From positions 248,001-312,000 of the forward strand of contig NZ_FOLN01000002.1 of NCBI RefSeq assembly GCF_900112395.1: 64,000 nucleotides of DNA, read 5' to 3'. This document shows, in pieces, positions 24,515 to 35,470 of the stretch. The first letter of the stretch is position 1. Every line of letters starts with the position of its first letter. A model generated the notes under the pieces. It saw nothing but the letters and a program-made list of their open reading frames with translations, searched no databases and was not told the DNA's origin. The position numbers and the translations under genes are program-made. Origin of the DNA: Algibacter lectus. Its GTDB lineage: Bacteria > Bacteroidota > Bacteroidia > Flavobacteriales > Flavobacteriaceae.

Positions 24515-26878
24515 TTAAGCTTTTTTTCTGCTAAACCATCCTTTCTTCTCTGGCGCACCGTAGTAACCATATCTCGCTCCGTAACCGAAGTTAGACTGGT
24601 CTACATCATTTACTACAAGCATCATACCGTTCAATTTGTTATCAGCATGAATCTCCTTAGTAAAGTTTAAGATCTCTTTTTCAGTATAGCCTGCTCTAGT
24701 TACATAGAATGTATGTCCAGCATATTTACTAATTAACAACGTATCGGTTACAAGCATTGATGGAGCTGTATCTACCATAACGTAATCATAATCGGCAGCA
24801 ACAGTATCAAACAACTCTTCAAGACGATCGCTCATTAATAATTCTGCAGGATTTGGAGGGATTTTTCCTGAGAATAAAATATCAACCTTTATATCGTTAA
24901 TGGTATGTTCACTAATAATACTATTTAAATTAATTGATTTATCAGCAATATAATCAGTTAGTCCTGCTTGTGCTGTTACTTTATCTTCAATAGATCTAAT
25001 AGCAGAGAAAATTTGTGGGTTTCTAATATCTGCACCAATTAACAATACCTTTTTGTTCGTGCTAGCCAATGTTAAAGCCATATTCATACTGAAAAAAGAC
25101 TTTCCTTCACCATTAATTGTAGAAGTTACAAATATAATGTTGTTGTATTTGTCTACATTTCTACCACGACTAACAAAATCAAAGTTTGTTCTAATAATTC
25201 TAAAAGATTCTGATAAAATAGAACGGTCATTGCGCTCTACTAAATGTTTATCACTTTTAGCTATTCTCGGCACTTCTCCAAGTATAGACATATTATCAAT
25301 TTCTTTATGTAAGTCTTCTCTATTATGAATTTTAGTATCCAATAAATCTTTAGCATAAATAAATCCGAAAGGAATTAAAAATCCTAAAAATAAGGCTCCC
25401 ATATATAAAATAGAACCTTTAGGAGAAACTTGCCCGTAAGAATAAGCTGGATCAATAACCTTTACATTAGATGATGTTACAGTTTGAGATATAATTGCCT
25501 CTTCCTTTTTCTGTAGCAGATATAAGTAAATAGATTCCTTAATACCTTGACTACGCTCAATAGACTTTAACTTGTTCTCCTGTCCAGGAACAGAACTAAT
25601 CTTAGAATTTACCTTTTGGTACTGGTTCTGTAAACTATTTAATTGAATATTTAATGTTCTAGTTGTAGCATTAATATTTTGAGATAAATTGTTTTTAACA
25701 TTAGATATCGATTGATCTAACTGTTGCACAATGGAGTTTTTTGCTCCCGCACTTTTCAATTTATTTTCTCTTTGACTCAATAAAGCATTATATTGCCCCG
25801 ATAATGCACTAATCGTTCCATCTCCTAAGTTTGACGGTACAGATTGAAATGAACCAGAACTACTTGATAAGCGATCTTTAGTATAGTTTAATAATTTTAA
25901 CTGCGTTCTAATATTTTCAATCTGCTGCTCGTTTTGAAAACTTTGAGTCATATATTGTCCTGCTTGAGAACCAACATCAGTTACTTTATTGCCTATTTTA
26001 AATCGAGCAATACTAGCATCTACATTTTCTAAATCTGAAAACACACGAGAAATACGATCATCAATAAGTCTTGATGTTCCTTCCGATTTTCTGTTTTTTA
26101 TTTCCGAGGTATGCGCATCATATTCTTCGACCAACGTATTTAAAATATCCTTAGCCTTTTGTTCAATAGGGTCTACTAATGATAACGTTAAAATACGAGA
26201 ACCTTCTTGTCCTCCAGAAACATTTATTCGTCCTCTTAACTCTTCAACAACATCAGCAACTCGACTAACTTGTAAACGAATATCACGGTTCAAATAAGTA
26301 TTTGTTCCATCTACTCCTGGCAAAATCACAACGTTTCCAAAATAAGTCTCTATTGGAGTTCCGAACTCTTTCGTTGATGGCTCATCATCTTCATAAACTC
26401 TATATTGAAAAGACGTTTCTGAAATTACATTTACGAAACAATTAAAGTTAACATCTGTTGTTAGCGAATCTGAAAACATTAAATTAACCTCAAAAGGTGT
26501 TCTATTATAAATTTCATTTTCTAAAACAACACCTTGTGTAAAATATTGCACGTTTAAATTTAAACCTTCAACAACATTTTTAAGTACTTTTCTAGATTTA
26601 AAAACTAAAATCTCATCTTCCATAGAAGCATCTTCTGCTCCTGAAGACAATGATAACTCATTAAAGATTTCGTTTGTACCTTCATCACTATCGTCAATAA
26701 CCATAACTTCTGTTGAAGCTTGATATTGAGGTACCGTATATCTCAAAGATACATAAGCTAACGAAACGAAAATTAAAACAGATAAAACAAACCAAAACCA
26801 ATGTTTGGTATAGAGTCCTATTGTTTTTTTTAAGTTAAATTTTTGATCAATTTTTGATGAAGAAAAGGTATTGTCCAT
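24515..26878 (-). CDS. wzc: Polysaccharide co-polymerase / tyrosine autokinase (Wzc-like)
   Basis: Controls chain length and export of a Wzy-dependent polysaccharide. The 787 residues contain an N-terminal membrane helix (about 32-50), a long periplasmic Wzz region rich in coiled coil (about 50-490), a second helix near 495-515, and a cytoplasmic BY-kinase domain. The kinase has Walker A INGEGKSFFS (G590-S594), Walker A' GADIRNP and Walker B VMVDTAPS. The tail FGYGARYGYYGAPE supplies the tyrosine cluster that is autophosphorylated. It is the last gene of the leftward operon, 13 bases after the Wza-like gene. No low-molecular-weight phosphatase (Wzb) is seen. Confidence 0.95.
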   Translation of the reverse strand: MDNTFSSSKIDQKFNLKKTIGLYTKHWFWFVLSVLIFVSLAYVSLRYTVPQYQASTEVMVIDDSDEGTNEIFNELSLSSGAEDASMEDEILVFKSRKVLKNVVEGLNLNVQYFTQGVVLENEIYNRTPFEVNLMFSDSLTTDVNFNCFVNVISETSFQYRVYEDDEPSTKEFGTPIETYFGNVVILPGVDGTNTYLNRDIRLQVSRVADVVEELRGRINVSGGQEGSRILTLSLVDPIEQKAKDILNTLVEEYDAHTSEIKNRKSEGTSRLIDDRISRVFSDLENVDASIARFKIGNKVTDVGSQAGQYMTQSFQNEQQIENIRTQLKLLNYTKDRLSSSSGSFQSVPSNLGDGTISALSGQYNALLSQRENKLKSAGAKNSIVQQLDQSISNVKNNLSQNINATTRTLNIQLNSLQNQYQKVNSKISSVPGQENKLKSIERSQGIKESIYLYLLQKKEEAIISQTVTSSNVKVIDPAYSYGQVSPKGSILYMGALFLGFLIPFGFIYAKDLLDTKIHNREDLHKEIDNMSILGEVPRIAKSDKHLVERNDRSILSESFRIIRTNFDFVSRGRNVDKYNNIIFVTSTINGEGKSFFSMNMALTLASTNKKVLLIGADIRNPQIFSAIRSIEDKVTAQAGLTDYIADKSINLNSIISEHTINDIKVDILFSGKIPPNPAELLMSDRLEELFDTVAADYDYVMVDTAPSMLVTDTLLISKYAGHTFYVTRAGYTEKEILNFTKEIHADNKLNGMMLVVNDVDQSNFGYGARYGYYGAPEKKGWFSRKKA

Positions 26879-26891
26879 ATCTGTAATAAAA

Positions 26892-27671
26892 TTATCGTGT
26901 TAATAGAATTACTGCAGAAACAGCTATTGTCATTAAAGAAGATATCAACCCGATTCTAGAATCTCCAGAGGCACTACTTATAGCAGCTTTATTAGGTTGT
27001 ACATAAACAATGTCATTCTGTGTTAAGTAGAATACAGGTGAGTTAAACACCTCTTTACTCGTTAAATCTATTTGCGTATATGTTTTTGTACCGTTAAAAT
27101 CCCGAATCACTAAAACATCCGTTCTTTTCCCATTAATATTTAAATCTCCAGCCATAGCTATGGCTTCTAAAATAGATATACGCTCACTTAAAATAGGATA
27201 AACACCAGGGCTAGACACACCTCCTAGAATAGAAATTCTGTAGTTTTTAATACGAATCATAACCACAGGGTTTACTAATAAATCACCCTCTTCGAATTTT
27301 TTCTTCAATAAGTTTTTAGCATCCTCAATAGTTAAACCTACTAATTTTACCTTACCTAAAACTGGGTAGTCAATATTCCCATCAACATCTACCAAATAAT
27401 CTATAAGTTTACCACCTCCAGCATCTCCACCCGCTGCTTCAACTAAATTATAAGGCTTTGTAACATCTAAATCAATTGTAGAAATGTTAATACTTAAAAT
27501 ATCGCCTATTTTAATTTTTGCCTTAAACGTGTCTGTTTCAACTATAGTTTCAAAATTTTTAGCATCTTGAAAATAAACAATATCTTTTCTAGTGTAGCAA
27601 GACGACGCTAAAAAACATAAAAGTATAATTGCCAACCTACTGACATGTTGTTTGTACGAGAAATAATTCAT
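26892..27671 (-). CDS. wza: Outer-membrane polysaccharide export lipoprotein (Wza-like)
   Basis: A 259-residue export protein with a lipoprotein signal (LASSC, Cys25). A polysaccharide-export domain follows (KIGDILSINISTID through ILGGVSSPGVYP), then an SLBB-like segment (RISILEAIAMAGDLNINGKR, DVLVIRDFNG). A last hydrophobic stretch near the C-terminus (LISSLMTIAVSAVILL) is the helix that forms the outer-membrane pore in Wza. It is somewhat short compared with E. coli Wza, as is usual in Bacteroidota. It lies directly upstream of the Wzc-like gene. Confidence 0.94.
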   Translation of the reverse strand: MNYFSYKQHVSRLAIILLCFLASSCYTRKDIVYFQDAKNFETIVETDTFKAKIKIGDILSINISTIDLDVTKPYNLVEAAGGDAGGGKLIDYLVDVDGNIDYPVLGKVKLVGLTIEDAKNLLKKKFEEGDLLVNPVVMIRIKNYRISILGGVSSPGVYPILSERISILEAIAMAGDLNINGKRTDVLVIRDFNGTKTYTQIDLTSKEVFNSPVFYLTQNDIVYVQPNKAAISSASGDSRIGLISSLMTIAVSAVILLTR

Positions 27672-27718
27672 TATTAGTTCTATAATTATTTGGGGAGTTA
27701 TTAAAATTTTGAAATCAA

Positions 27719-29671
27719 TTAACTATTAGCATAGTTTTTATCGGTTTTAGGAGTTCCTAAACCTTTGTTTTTCTTGTATGTTTGAACGCGTTTATCAAAT
27801 CTTTCGTAATCTGAATTGTTCGATTTATACTCCGGAATTAAACGTTTCATCTTAAGTACGATGTTATTATTTTGGAAACGATTCGTAATACATAATTCTT
27901 CTATTGAAGTCTTAATTTTTTCGTAATCTAACTCACGAGTCTTACTAATTAAAATTTTCTTATGATATGTAGATAAGGTATTTTCACCATTTGCCAATAA
28001 TTCTTCATATAACTTCTCACCTGGTCTTAAACCTGTAATTTTAATATCAATATCTTCTGGGTACTTTAAACCAGATAATTTAATCATGTTTTTCGCTAAA
28101 TCAAATATTTTAACAGATTCTCCCATATCAAATATGAAAATCTCTCCACCTTTCCCCATAGTTCCAGCTTCTAAAACCAATTGAGAAGCTTCAGGAATGG
28201 TCATAAAATATCTTGTAATTTCACTATCAGTAACTGTTAATGGTCCACCTTTATCAATTTGCTTTTTAAATAATGGAATAACAGAACCATTAGATCCTAA
28301 TACATTTCCAAATCTTGTGGTGATAAATTTTGTTTTACTTTCTTTTTGAAGGCAAGAAATATACATTTCAGCCATACGCTTTGTAGCGCCCATTACACTT
28401 GTTGGGTTAACCGCTTTATCAGTAGATACAAAAACAAATTTCTTAACACTATATCGTGAAGCTGTATCGGCCAATAACTTAGTCCCGTTTACATTAATTT
28501 TTATAGCCTCGTAAGGTGTTTTCTCCATTAATGGTACATGCTTGTAAGCTGCCGCATGAAACACCATAGTTGGTTTATATTCCTGAAAAATACTATCAAT
28601 TCTTAATCCATCACGAATATCTGCCACAATGGCTGTGTAACTTCTTTTTCCTGCACGTTTTAAGTCTTGCTCAACATCGTATAAAGGAGATTCTGCTTGA
28701 TCAACTAAAATCAAATGCTTCACATTAAATTCAGCTAACTGTCTTACCAACTCACTACCAATAGAACCAGCAGCACCAGTAACTAAAACTGTTTCACCAC
28801 TAAATTCATTCTCTAAATTCGGATTATTTATTTCAATTGGTGCACGACCCAATAAATCTTCAATTTGCACTTGTTTAATTTGAGTTGAACTCAACTCTCC
28901 ATTAATCCAATTCTCAATAGGTGGTACTTTTGTTATTTTAACATCAACATCAGATAAATTATCAACTAAAGCAATTAATTTCGCTGGTCCTATGCCTACA
29001 GAAGCAACAACAATTTCATCAATATTATTTGCTGCGGCAAACTCAGATGTAATACGATTAAACGCCATAATAGGCACACCGTCAATATTTTTTCCTTTTT
29101 TCTTTACATTATCATCAATAAAACCAACAACAATATAGCTAGATGCTGTATTATTCAACAAGGCATTATAAGTAATAATTCCTTGATCTCCTGCTCCATA
29201 AATTAAAATACGCTTTGTTGATAATAATTTACATTGCACATGCTTGAAACCCATTTTAAAGATTAATCGACTAGCACTTAAAAACAAAAAACTAATAATA
29301 GCATGAAAAGCTATTATCGTTCTGGGTATGGTAAAATTAGAAACAAACTGAAATTTATTATTAACTAAAACAAAAGCACAAGTTATAACAGCAATTAATG
29401 CTACTGCCTTAAATAAGTTAACCACATCTGTAAAACCTGTATGGCGTATCACACTTTTAAATGAGCCTATAATTAAAAAGCTAATTAATGCCACTGTAAA
29501 AACAAATGGTAACTGTAAAGTAAATTGCTCTACATTAAAATCTAATGAAAAATTAAATCGAATAAAGTAGGCCATACAAAACGTTGTCATCACTATCGCT
29601 AAATCGATAGCTAAAACAAGCCATTTTGAGGCGTATTTCTGAGAGTATAAGGCAAAGTAATTTTTAATCAT
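27719..29671 (-). CDS. Membrane nucleotide-sugar 4,6-dehydratase (FlaA1/PglF-like)
   Basis: A 650-residue polysaccharide biosynthesis protein. Four membrane helices lie in the first 150 residues. A Rossmann CoA-binding-like domain follows (ILIYGAGDQGI, near 155), then the SDR dehydratase domain with VLVTGAAGSIGSELV (near 296), YKHVPLME and STDKAVNPTSVMGATKR. PglF-type enzymes of this build convert UDP-GlcNAc to the 4-keto-6-deoxy sugar. The 3' end overlaps nothing, while its start overlaps the stop of the aminotransferase gene by 4 bases. That is the usual partner in UDP-bacillosamine or related amino-sugar synthesis. Confidence 0.93.
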   Translation of the reverse strand: MIKNYFALYSQKYASKWLVLAIDLAIVMTTFCMAYFIRFNFSLDFNVEQFTLQLPFVFTVALISFLIIGSFKSVIRHTGFTDVVNLFKAVALIAVITCAFVLVNNKFQFVSNFTIPRTIIAFHAIISFLFLSASRLIFKMGFKHVQCKLLSTKRILIYGAGDQGIITYNALLNNTASSYIVVGFIDDNVKKKGKNIDGVPIMAFNRITSEFAAANNIDEIVVASVGIGPAKLIALVDNLSDVDVKITKVPPIENWINGELSSTQIKQVQIEDLLGRAPIEINNPNLENEFSGETVLVTGAAGSIGSELVRQLAEFNVKHLILVDQAESPLYDVEQDLKRAGKRSYTAIVADIRDGLRIDSIFQEYKPTMVFHAAAYKHVPLMEKTPYEAIKINVNGTKLLADTASRYSVKKFVFVSTDKAVNPTSVMGATKRMAEMYISCLQKESKTKFITTRFGNVLGSNGSVIPLFKKQIDKGGPLTVTDSEITRYFMTIPEASQLVLEAGTMGKGGEIFIFDMGESVKIFDLAKNMIKLSGLKYPEDIDIKITGLRPGEKLYEELLANGENTLSTYHKKILISKTRELDYEKIKTSIEELCITNRFQNNNIVLKMKRLIPEYKSNNSDYERFDKRVQTYKKNKGLGTPKTDKNYANS

Positions 29672-30798
29672 AAGTTTGGGGTATTATTGATTATTTCTAA
29701 AATTCTATTTAAGTCGTCGTTAGTTAAATTCGAACCACTTGGCAAGCACAATCCTTTTTCAAAGAGATCTTCTGATGTTCCATCAGAAAAATGCAAACAA
29801 TCTTTAAAAACAGGTTGTGTGTGCATAGGTTTCCATAATGGTCTCGATTCTATATCGTCTTCTAACAACGTTAATCTTATTTTTTCGCGAGTTTCAAACG
29901 AGTCTGTTTTTATACAGGTTATCCATCTATTAGAATAACTTCCAGCAGGTTCATCTACAAATTCGATGGTATTAAAACCAGATAAGTGCTTTTTATAAAA
30001 TTCATAATTAGCACGTCGCGCTGCTACTCTATCATCTAGAACTTCCATTTGTCCGCGTCCAATTCCAGCCAAAACATTACTCATTCTGTAATTATAACCA
30101 ACATGAGAATGTTGATAATGAGGAGCATCATCTCTAGCTTGTGTCGATAAAAACACGGCTTTATCTTTTAAAGCTTTGGTTTTCGTAATTAAGGCACCAC
30201 CACCTGAAGTAGTAATTATTTTATTTCCGTTAAAAGATAAGATTCCAAAATCAGATAGCGTTCCACAAGCTTTATCGTGGTAAGTACTTCCTAAGGCCTC
30301 TGCACTATCTTCAACAACAGCAATGTCATATTTTTTTGCAATGACGTTAATTTCATTCGCTTTATATGGCATACCATATAGATGAACCGCTACAATTGCT
30401 TTTGGTTTTTTATTTTTTTCTATTCTGTCTTTAATAGCTATTTCAAGTAATTCCGGAGACATATTCCATGTATCCTTTTCACTATCAATAAAAACAGGAG
30501 TTGCTCCTAAGTACATAATAGGGTTTGCAGATGCCGAAAAAGTAAAACTCTGGCATAATACTTCATCGCCTTTTGATACGCCTATTAATTCTAAAGCTAA
30601 GTGGATCGATGCTGTTCCAGAACTTAGAACGGCAACCTCATTATTAAAACCTAAATAAGATTTGATGTCATCTTCAAAACCATTTACATTTGGTCCTAAA
30701 GGTGCTATCCAATTTGTCTCAAAAGCATCGTTTACGTACTTCTGCTCATTACCACCCATGTGTGGTGACGACAAATAAATTTTAGTTTTTGTTAGCAT
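29668..30798 (-). CDS. DegT/DnrJ/EryC1 sugar aminotransferase (PglE-like)
   Basis: A PLP-dependent aminotransferase of 376 residues that would act on the 4-keto product of the adjacent dehydratase. Visible motifs are LSSGTASIHLAL (cofactor phosphate binding), VVEDSAEALG with D164 for the pyridine nitrogen, and FNGNKIITTSGGG with the Schiff-base lysine K193. The start ATG is 3 codons inside the expected N-terminus of the family. It is the first gene of the leftward polysaccharide operon and is coupled to the dehydratase. With the PglC- and PglD-like genes at 59650 and 60383 it would complete a bacillosamine-type pathway. Confidence 0.93.
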   Translation of the reverse strand: MLTKTKIYLSSPHMGGNEQKYVNDAFETNWIAPLGPNVNGFEDDIKSYLGFNNEVAVLSSGTASIHLALELIGVSKGDEVLCQSFTFSASANPIMYLGATPVFIDSEKDTWNMSPELLEIAIKDRIEKNKKPKAIVAVHLYGMPYKANEINVIAKKYDIAVVEDSAEALGSTYHDKACGTLSDFGILSFNGNKIITTSGGGALITKTKALKDKAVFLSTQARDDAPHYQHSHVGYNYRMSNVLAGIGRGQMEVLDDRVAARRANYEFYKKHLSGFNTIEFVDEPAGSYSNRWITCIKTDSFETREKIRLTLLEDDIESRPLWKPMHTQPVFKDCLHFSDGTSEDLFEKGLCLPSGSNLTNDDLNRILEIINNTPNL

Positions 30799-31781
30799 TT
30801 ACATTTTATTTAATAACATTAATTATGCCAGCTGTTATAAATTTTAACAGTATTCCAAATAAACATTTGTTATAATATTTTCCCTCTACAGACATATCAC
30901 CAAACATCTAATCAAAAATTGGCCTAATTTTTTCTAAAACATTCTATAAAACCCACTTTAAAAATCTAATAAATCAAGGGTTTCAAATTGAATGACCTTG
31001 GAGAGTATTAAGCAACTTTATAAAACATATTAAATCAACTTGCTATTAATCAATTTAAATTATGCATTCTCTGATGGTGTAAATTTACTAATTGTTTTTA
31101 AGTAGAAATGCTACTTTAGTTGGAATTCGCTAAAACTATTATAAAAATCGGTTAAATACAGTTAGCTGTTTAGTTCATAGTGAATCTTTTGTAACTCATC
31201 GATAACGAAAAAAGCTACAAAGCAAATTCACCCTCATAAAACATAAGTAGATACACGTATGCAATGGCGAGTTAAAACAAATTCATACTTCATTTTAATT
31301 ATTGTTCCTTAATAATGCTCTTTAGATATTTCATAACGAAACCAGTCCTTATATTAAAGAATAAATAACCTTTATCTTATTTTACCTGTTAATTCATTTA
31401 ATTTTTCAAATACTTCAGAACTATTATTAAGTGACATAAAAACAATATCATCAGTGTATTGAACATAAATAATAAACACAAAACCTCTCCCCTATTCTTT
31501 AACAAACATCTATTACTAAATAAAAATTAAACATCCATTAGAAAGAAAACAGCAAAATAAATCTTAATAGTATAAATCTACGCAGATGCACTTATAAAAT
31601 AATACAGCACCTAAAGGCTTTATTTTAATTAAATTCTTCTTTTCAAAAGGATACTTCATCGGGTATTTTAACATAATAATGACTTTCATCGGTAAAAAGG
31701 CAACCTTAATATAGTTTACTAAACGAGTTAAATATATTTTTCACATATTTGCTCATTAATAAATTAAAATCCCATTTTTAT
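30799..31781. other. Long non-coding gap between the divergent polysaccharide operons
   Basis: 983 bases of very AT-rich DNA with no credible open frame on either strand. It must contain the promoters of both the leftward (aminotransferase) and rightward (epimerase) operons. CATATTTG at 31744-31751 is one base off the TAnnTTTG box before the rightward operon. I see no long inverted repeat and no transposon remnant. A long untranslated leader or small RNA is possible but cannot be shown. Confidence 0.5.
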
Positions 31782-32777
31782 ATGACTGCTGACTTAATAA
31801 AAACTTTGAAAGGAAAACACATTTTAGTTACAGGTGGAGCTGGCTTTATTGGTTCCAATTTAATTGAAGTTTTATTAGACCACAATATAAAGGTTACCTG
31901 TTTAGATAATTTTTCTACCGGAAAAAGAAAAAACATTGCACCTTTTTTATCAAACACAAACTTTAACCTTGTTGAAGGTGATATTAGAAAACTAGACGAT
32001 TGCCATAAAGCCTGTAACACAGTCGATTTGGTATTGCATGAAGCTGCTTTAGGTTCTGTACCACGTTCTATCAACGATCCTATCACTACAAACGACGTTA
32101 ATGTTTCTGGGTTCTTAAATATGTTAGTCGCTGCTAGAGACGCAGGGGTTTCTCGTTTTGTATATGCAGCAAGCTCATCTACGTATGGTGATCATGAAGC
32201 TTTACCTAAAGTTGAAGAGACTATTGGCAAACCTTTATCACCTTATGCCATTACAAAATATGTTAACGAGCTGTATGCCGATATTTTCCATACTACTTAT
32301 AATTTAGATGTTGTTGGGCTGCGTTATTTCAATGTTTTTGGAAAAAGACAAGATCCTAACGGTGCTTATGCCGCAGTAATCCCGAAATTTGTTCAACAAT
32401 TCGTGAGTCACGAGTCACCTATTATAAATGGAGACGGAAGTTATTCAAGAGATTTCACGTATATCGATAACGTGGTTCAAATGAATTTACGTGCGCTTAC
32501 CACAACAAATAAAGACGCCTTAAACACCGTTTATAATGTTGCTTATGGCGAACGTACAACATTAAAAGAATTGACTACGCTTTTAAAAACATATTTATCA
32601 GAATTTGATGATAACATAAAAAACGTAGAAATTAAACATAGAGACAACAGAGCTGGAGATATCCCTCATTCTCTTGCCTCTATCAATAAAGCAAAAACAT
32701 TATTAGGCTACGCGCCAGAATTCGATATTAATACCGGTTTAAAAGAGGCGGTATCATGGTATTGGGAAAATTTATAA
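31782..32777 (+). CDS. UDP-hexosamine C4-epimerase (WbpP/TviC-like SDR)
   Basis: An extended short-chain dehydrogenase of 331 residues, read from the ATG at 31782. A TTG 33 bases upstream is less likely because the family starts near [13 protein letters not shown]. It has GGAGFIG (18-24), the active-site YAITK (Y155, K159) and [18 protein letters not shown], a hallmark of the WbpP-type UDP-GlcNAc/GalNAc epimerases. It is 4 bases from the next dehydrogenase. With the two dehydrogenases it could give UDP-GalNAc and UDP-GalNAcA. Confidence 0.9.
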   Translation: MTADLIKTLKGKHILVTGGAGFIGSNLIEVLLDHNIKVTCLDNFSTGKRKNIAPFLSNTNFNLVEGDIRKLDDCHKACNTVDLVLHEAALGSVPRSINDPITTNDVNVSGFLNMLVAARDAGVSRFVYAASSSTYGDHEALPKVEETIGKPLSPYAITKYVNELYADIFHTTYNLDVVGLRYFNVFGKRQDPNGAYAAVIPKFVQQFVSHESPIINGDGSYSRDFTYIDNVVQMNLRALTTTNKDALNTVYNVAYGERTTLKELTTLLKTYLSEFDDNIKNVEIKHRDNRAGDIPHSLASINKAKTLLGYAPEFDINTGLKEAVSWYWENL

Positions 32778-32781
32778 TTTT

Positions 32782-34161
32782 ATGAAAGTAAAAAGTATAT
32801 GCTGCATAGGTGCAGGTTATGTTGGTGGCCCTACTATGGCCGTTATAGCAAAAAATAATCCACATTTAAAAATTACCATTGTAGATATTAACCAAGCCCG
32901 TATTGATGCTTGGAACGATGCTGATGTCTCTAGGCTTCCAATTTACGAGCCAGGCTTAGCCGATATTGTAAAAGAAACACGTGGGAAAAATTTATTTTTC
33001 TCCACAGATATAGATCAAGCTATAGATGAAGCTGAAATGATTTTTATATCTGTAAACACCCCTACTAAAACCTACGGAAAAGGAAAAGGTATGGCGGCCG
33101 ATTTAAAATACATCGAATTATGTGCCCGTAATATTGCCGATGTTGCTAAAACTGATAAAATAGTTGTTGAAAAATCGACTTTACCAGTGAGAACAGCCGA
33201 GGCTATTAAAAGTATTTTGCACAACACAGGTAACAATATTAATTTTCATATTTTATCGAATCCTGAGTTCTTAGCAGAAGGTACAGCTATTGAAGATTTA
33301 TTAAACCCAGACCGTGTTTTAATTGGAGGAGAATCCGAAGAAGCTATTGAAGCTTTAGCGCATATTTACAGCAGTTGGGTGGCAGACGATAGAATTTTAC
33401 GAACCAATTTATGGTCGTCGGAGTTATCTAAACTTACCGCAAACGCTTTTTTAGCACAACGTATATCGTCTATTAATTCTATTTCAGAATTATGCGAGCT
33501 TACAGGTGCTAATGTTAACGAAGTTGCCAAAGCGATTGGAATGGATTCTAGAATTGGATCAAAATTCCTTAAAGCTTCTGTTGGTTTTGGAGGTTCATGC
33601 TTTCAAAAAGATATTTTAAACCTCGTTTATATTGCTAGAAGTTATGGTTTAACTGAGGTTGCCGATTATTGGGAACAAGTGATTATCATGAATGATCACC
33701 AAAAACGACGTTTTTCCGATCGCTTAATCAAAACACTTTACAATACCGTTTCCGGGAAAAAAATAGCGCTTTTAGGTTGGGCTTTTAAAAAGGATACTAA
33801 CGATACCCGTGAATCTGCGGCTATTTATGTGGCAGATCATTTATTAAACGAACAGGCCAACATTACGGTTTTCGATCCCAAAGTACCACATGCTAAAGTG
33901 CAAACCGATTTAAATTATTTAAACACACGTAGCGAAGCAGAAAATGAATCAGGCGCCATAAGCGTAGATTCTGCTTACGAGGCTGCAAACGATGCCCATG
34001 CCATAGCGATTATGACAGAATGGGACGAGTTTAAAACTTACGATTGGAAAACAATCTACAGCAACATGAAAAAACCTGCCTTCATTTTTGATGGTAGAAA
34101 TATTTTAGATAAAGCTGAAATGGAACAGATAGGATTCGAATATTATTCAATAGGACAATAA
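32782..34161 (+). CDS. ugd: UDP-glucose 6-dehydrogenase
   Basis: A four-electron oxidation of UDP-glucose to UDP-glucuronate. The 459 residues resemble the long, eukaryote-like form of the enzyme: N-terminal [14 protein letters not shown], then [20 protein letters not shown], the catalytic cysteine C273 in FGGSCFQKD, and [14 protein letters not shown] in the C-terminal domain. It overlaps nothing and is 6 bases from the next dehydrogenase. UDP-glucuronate would make the polysaccharide acidic. Confidence 0.93.
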   Translation: MKVKSICCIGAGYVGGPTMAVIAKNNPHLKITIVDINQARIDAWNDADVSRLPIYEPGLADIVKETRGKNLFFSTDIDQAIDEAEMIFISVNTPTKTYGKGKGMAADLKYIELCARNIADVAKTDKIVVEKSTLPVRTAEAIKSILHNTGNNINFHILSNPEFLAEGTAIEDLLNPDRVLIGGESEEAIEALAHIYSSWVADDRILRTNLWSSELSKLTANAFLAQRISSINSISELCELTGANVNEVAKAIGMDSRIGSKFLKASVGFGGSCFQKDILNLVYIARSYGLTEVADYWEQVIIMNDHQKRRFSDRLIKTLYNTVSGKKIALLGWAFKKDTNDTRESAAIYVADHLLNEQANITVFDPKVPHAKVQTDLNYLNTRSEAENESGAISVDSAYEAANDAHAIAIMTEWDEFKTYDWKTIYSNMKKPAFIFDGRNILDKAEMEQIGFEYYSIGQ

Positions 34162-34167
34162 ATTATT

Positions 34168-35448
34168 ATGAACAAAGATAAAATAGCTGTTATAGGTTTA
34201 GGATATGTAGGTTTACCACTTGCACGACTATTTGCGACAAAGTTTAACGTAGTTGGTTTCGATATTAACCAATCTAGAATAGAAGCCTTATCAAAAGGAA
34301 TAGACGCCACTTTAGAGGTTGAAGAAGACGTGTTAAAATCCGTTTTAAAAACGTCTCAAAACGATGAGAATGGCTTAATTTGTTCTTCTAATTTAGATGA
34401 TATAAAAGATTGTAATTATTACATTATTACAGTCCCTACACCTATTGATAAAAACAATAGACCTGATTTAACACCTTTATATAAATCGAGTGAAACCGTT
34501 GCCAAGGTGCTTAAAAAAGGAGATATCGTGATTTACGAATCAACTGTATATCCTGGTGTAACCGAAGATGAATGTGTACCTGTTTTAGAGAAAATAAGTG
34601 GTTTAAAATTCAACCAAGACTTTTTCGCTGGTTATTCCCCAGAACGTATCAATCCGGGCGATAAATTACATACCGTAGATAAAATTTTAAAAGTAACTGC
34701 AGGTTCTACACCAGAAATTGGTAAAAAAGTAGATGCCTTGTACGCGAGTATCATTACGGCAGGTACACACCTCGCTCCTACTATCAAAGTAGCCGAAGCT
34801 GCAAAAGTTATCGAAAATTCACAACGTGACATTAATATTGCCTTTGTTAACGAGCTAGCTAAAATATTCAACCTTATGGATATCGATACCCATGCCGTTT
34901 TAGAAGCTGCTGGTACCAAATGGAACTTTTTACCTTTTAAACCAGGTTTAGTCGGCGGGCACTGTATTGGTGTCGATCCTTATTATTTAGCTCAAAAAGC
35001 GCAAGAAGTAGGTTACCATCCCGAAATTATTTTAGCGGGACGTCGTGTAAACGATGGTATGGGACAATACGTTGCCTCAGAGATTATTAAACTGATGGTT
35101 AAAAATGATATCCGTATTAAAAACGCTCGTATTTTAAATTTAGGAATCACCTTCAAAGAAAACTGCCCAGATGTTAGAAACACAAAGGCTGTAGATGTGA
35201 TTAACCAATTGAAGAGCTACGAAACCGACATGACCATTTACGACCCATGGGCAAACCCAGAGGAAGTAATGCATGAGTACGGCTTAGAAACAGTAAAACA
35301 ATTACCAGAAGGTAAATTTGATGTTATTGTACTTACCGTAGCGCATAAAGAATTCTTAGATATTAACTGGAACAGCTTATTAAAACCCGATGGTATTTTA
35401 TACGATGTTAAAGGGATTTTGAAAGAGAAGGTTAACGGAAGGTTGTAA
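34168..35448 (+). CDS. Nucleotide-sugar dehydrogenase (WbpA/TviB-like, UDP-HexNAc type)
   Basis: A second UDP-sugar dehydrogenase of 426 residues, but of the UDP-N-acetylhexosamine branch. It has GLGYVGLPLA at the N-terminus, the catalytic C266 in GGHCIGVDPYYLA, and the C-terminal NLGITFKENCPDVRNTK. WbpA, TviB and WecC belong here, and the exact substrate (UDP-GlcNAc, UDP-GalNAc or UDP-ManNAc) cannot be fixed by eye. No WecB-like 2-epimerase is present in the window, and the neighbouring WbpP-like epimerase favours UDP-GalNAcA. Confidence 0.9.
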   Translation: MNKDKIAVIGLGYVGLPLARLFATKFNVVGFDINQSRIEALSKGIDATLEVEEDVLKSVLKTSQNDENGLICSSNLDDIKDCNYYIITVPTPIDKNNRPDLTPLYKSSETVAKVLKKGDIVIYESTVYPGVTEDECVPVLEKISGLKFNQDFFAGYSPERINPGDKLHTVDKILKVTAGSTPEIGKKVDALYASIITAGTHLAPTIKVAEAAKVIENSQRDINIAFVNELAKIFNLMDIDTHAVLEAAGTKWNFLPFKPGLVGGHCIGVDPYYLAQKAQEVGYHPEIILAGRRVNDGMGQYVASEIIKLMVKNDIRIKNARILNLGITFKENCPDVRNTKAVDVINQLKSYETDMTIYDPWANPEEVMHEYGLETVKQLPEGKFDVIVLTVAHKEFLDINWNSLLKPDGILYDVKGILKEKVNGRL

Positions 35449-35470
35449 TTTAAACTTAAACACAAAAATT

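Noticed and set aside
31749-31781. TTG start for the WbpP-like epimerase
   Set aside because: The ATG at 31782 fits the family N-terminus better, and the added residues have no conserved feature.
30799-31781. Possible decayed transposon or CRISPR array in the long gap
   Set aside because: No terminal inverted repeats, no transposase-like frame and no regularly spaced repeats can be seen.
32632-34919. Antisense frame opposite the second nucleotide-sugar dehydrogenase (34632-34919)
   Set aside because: The plus-strand dehydrogenase has all its motifs there. The antisense frame is a composition effect.
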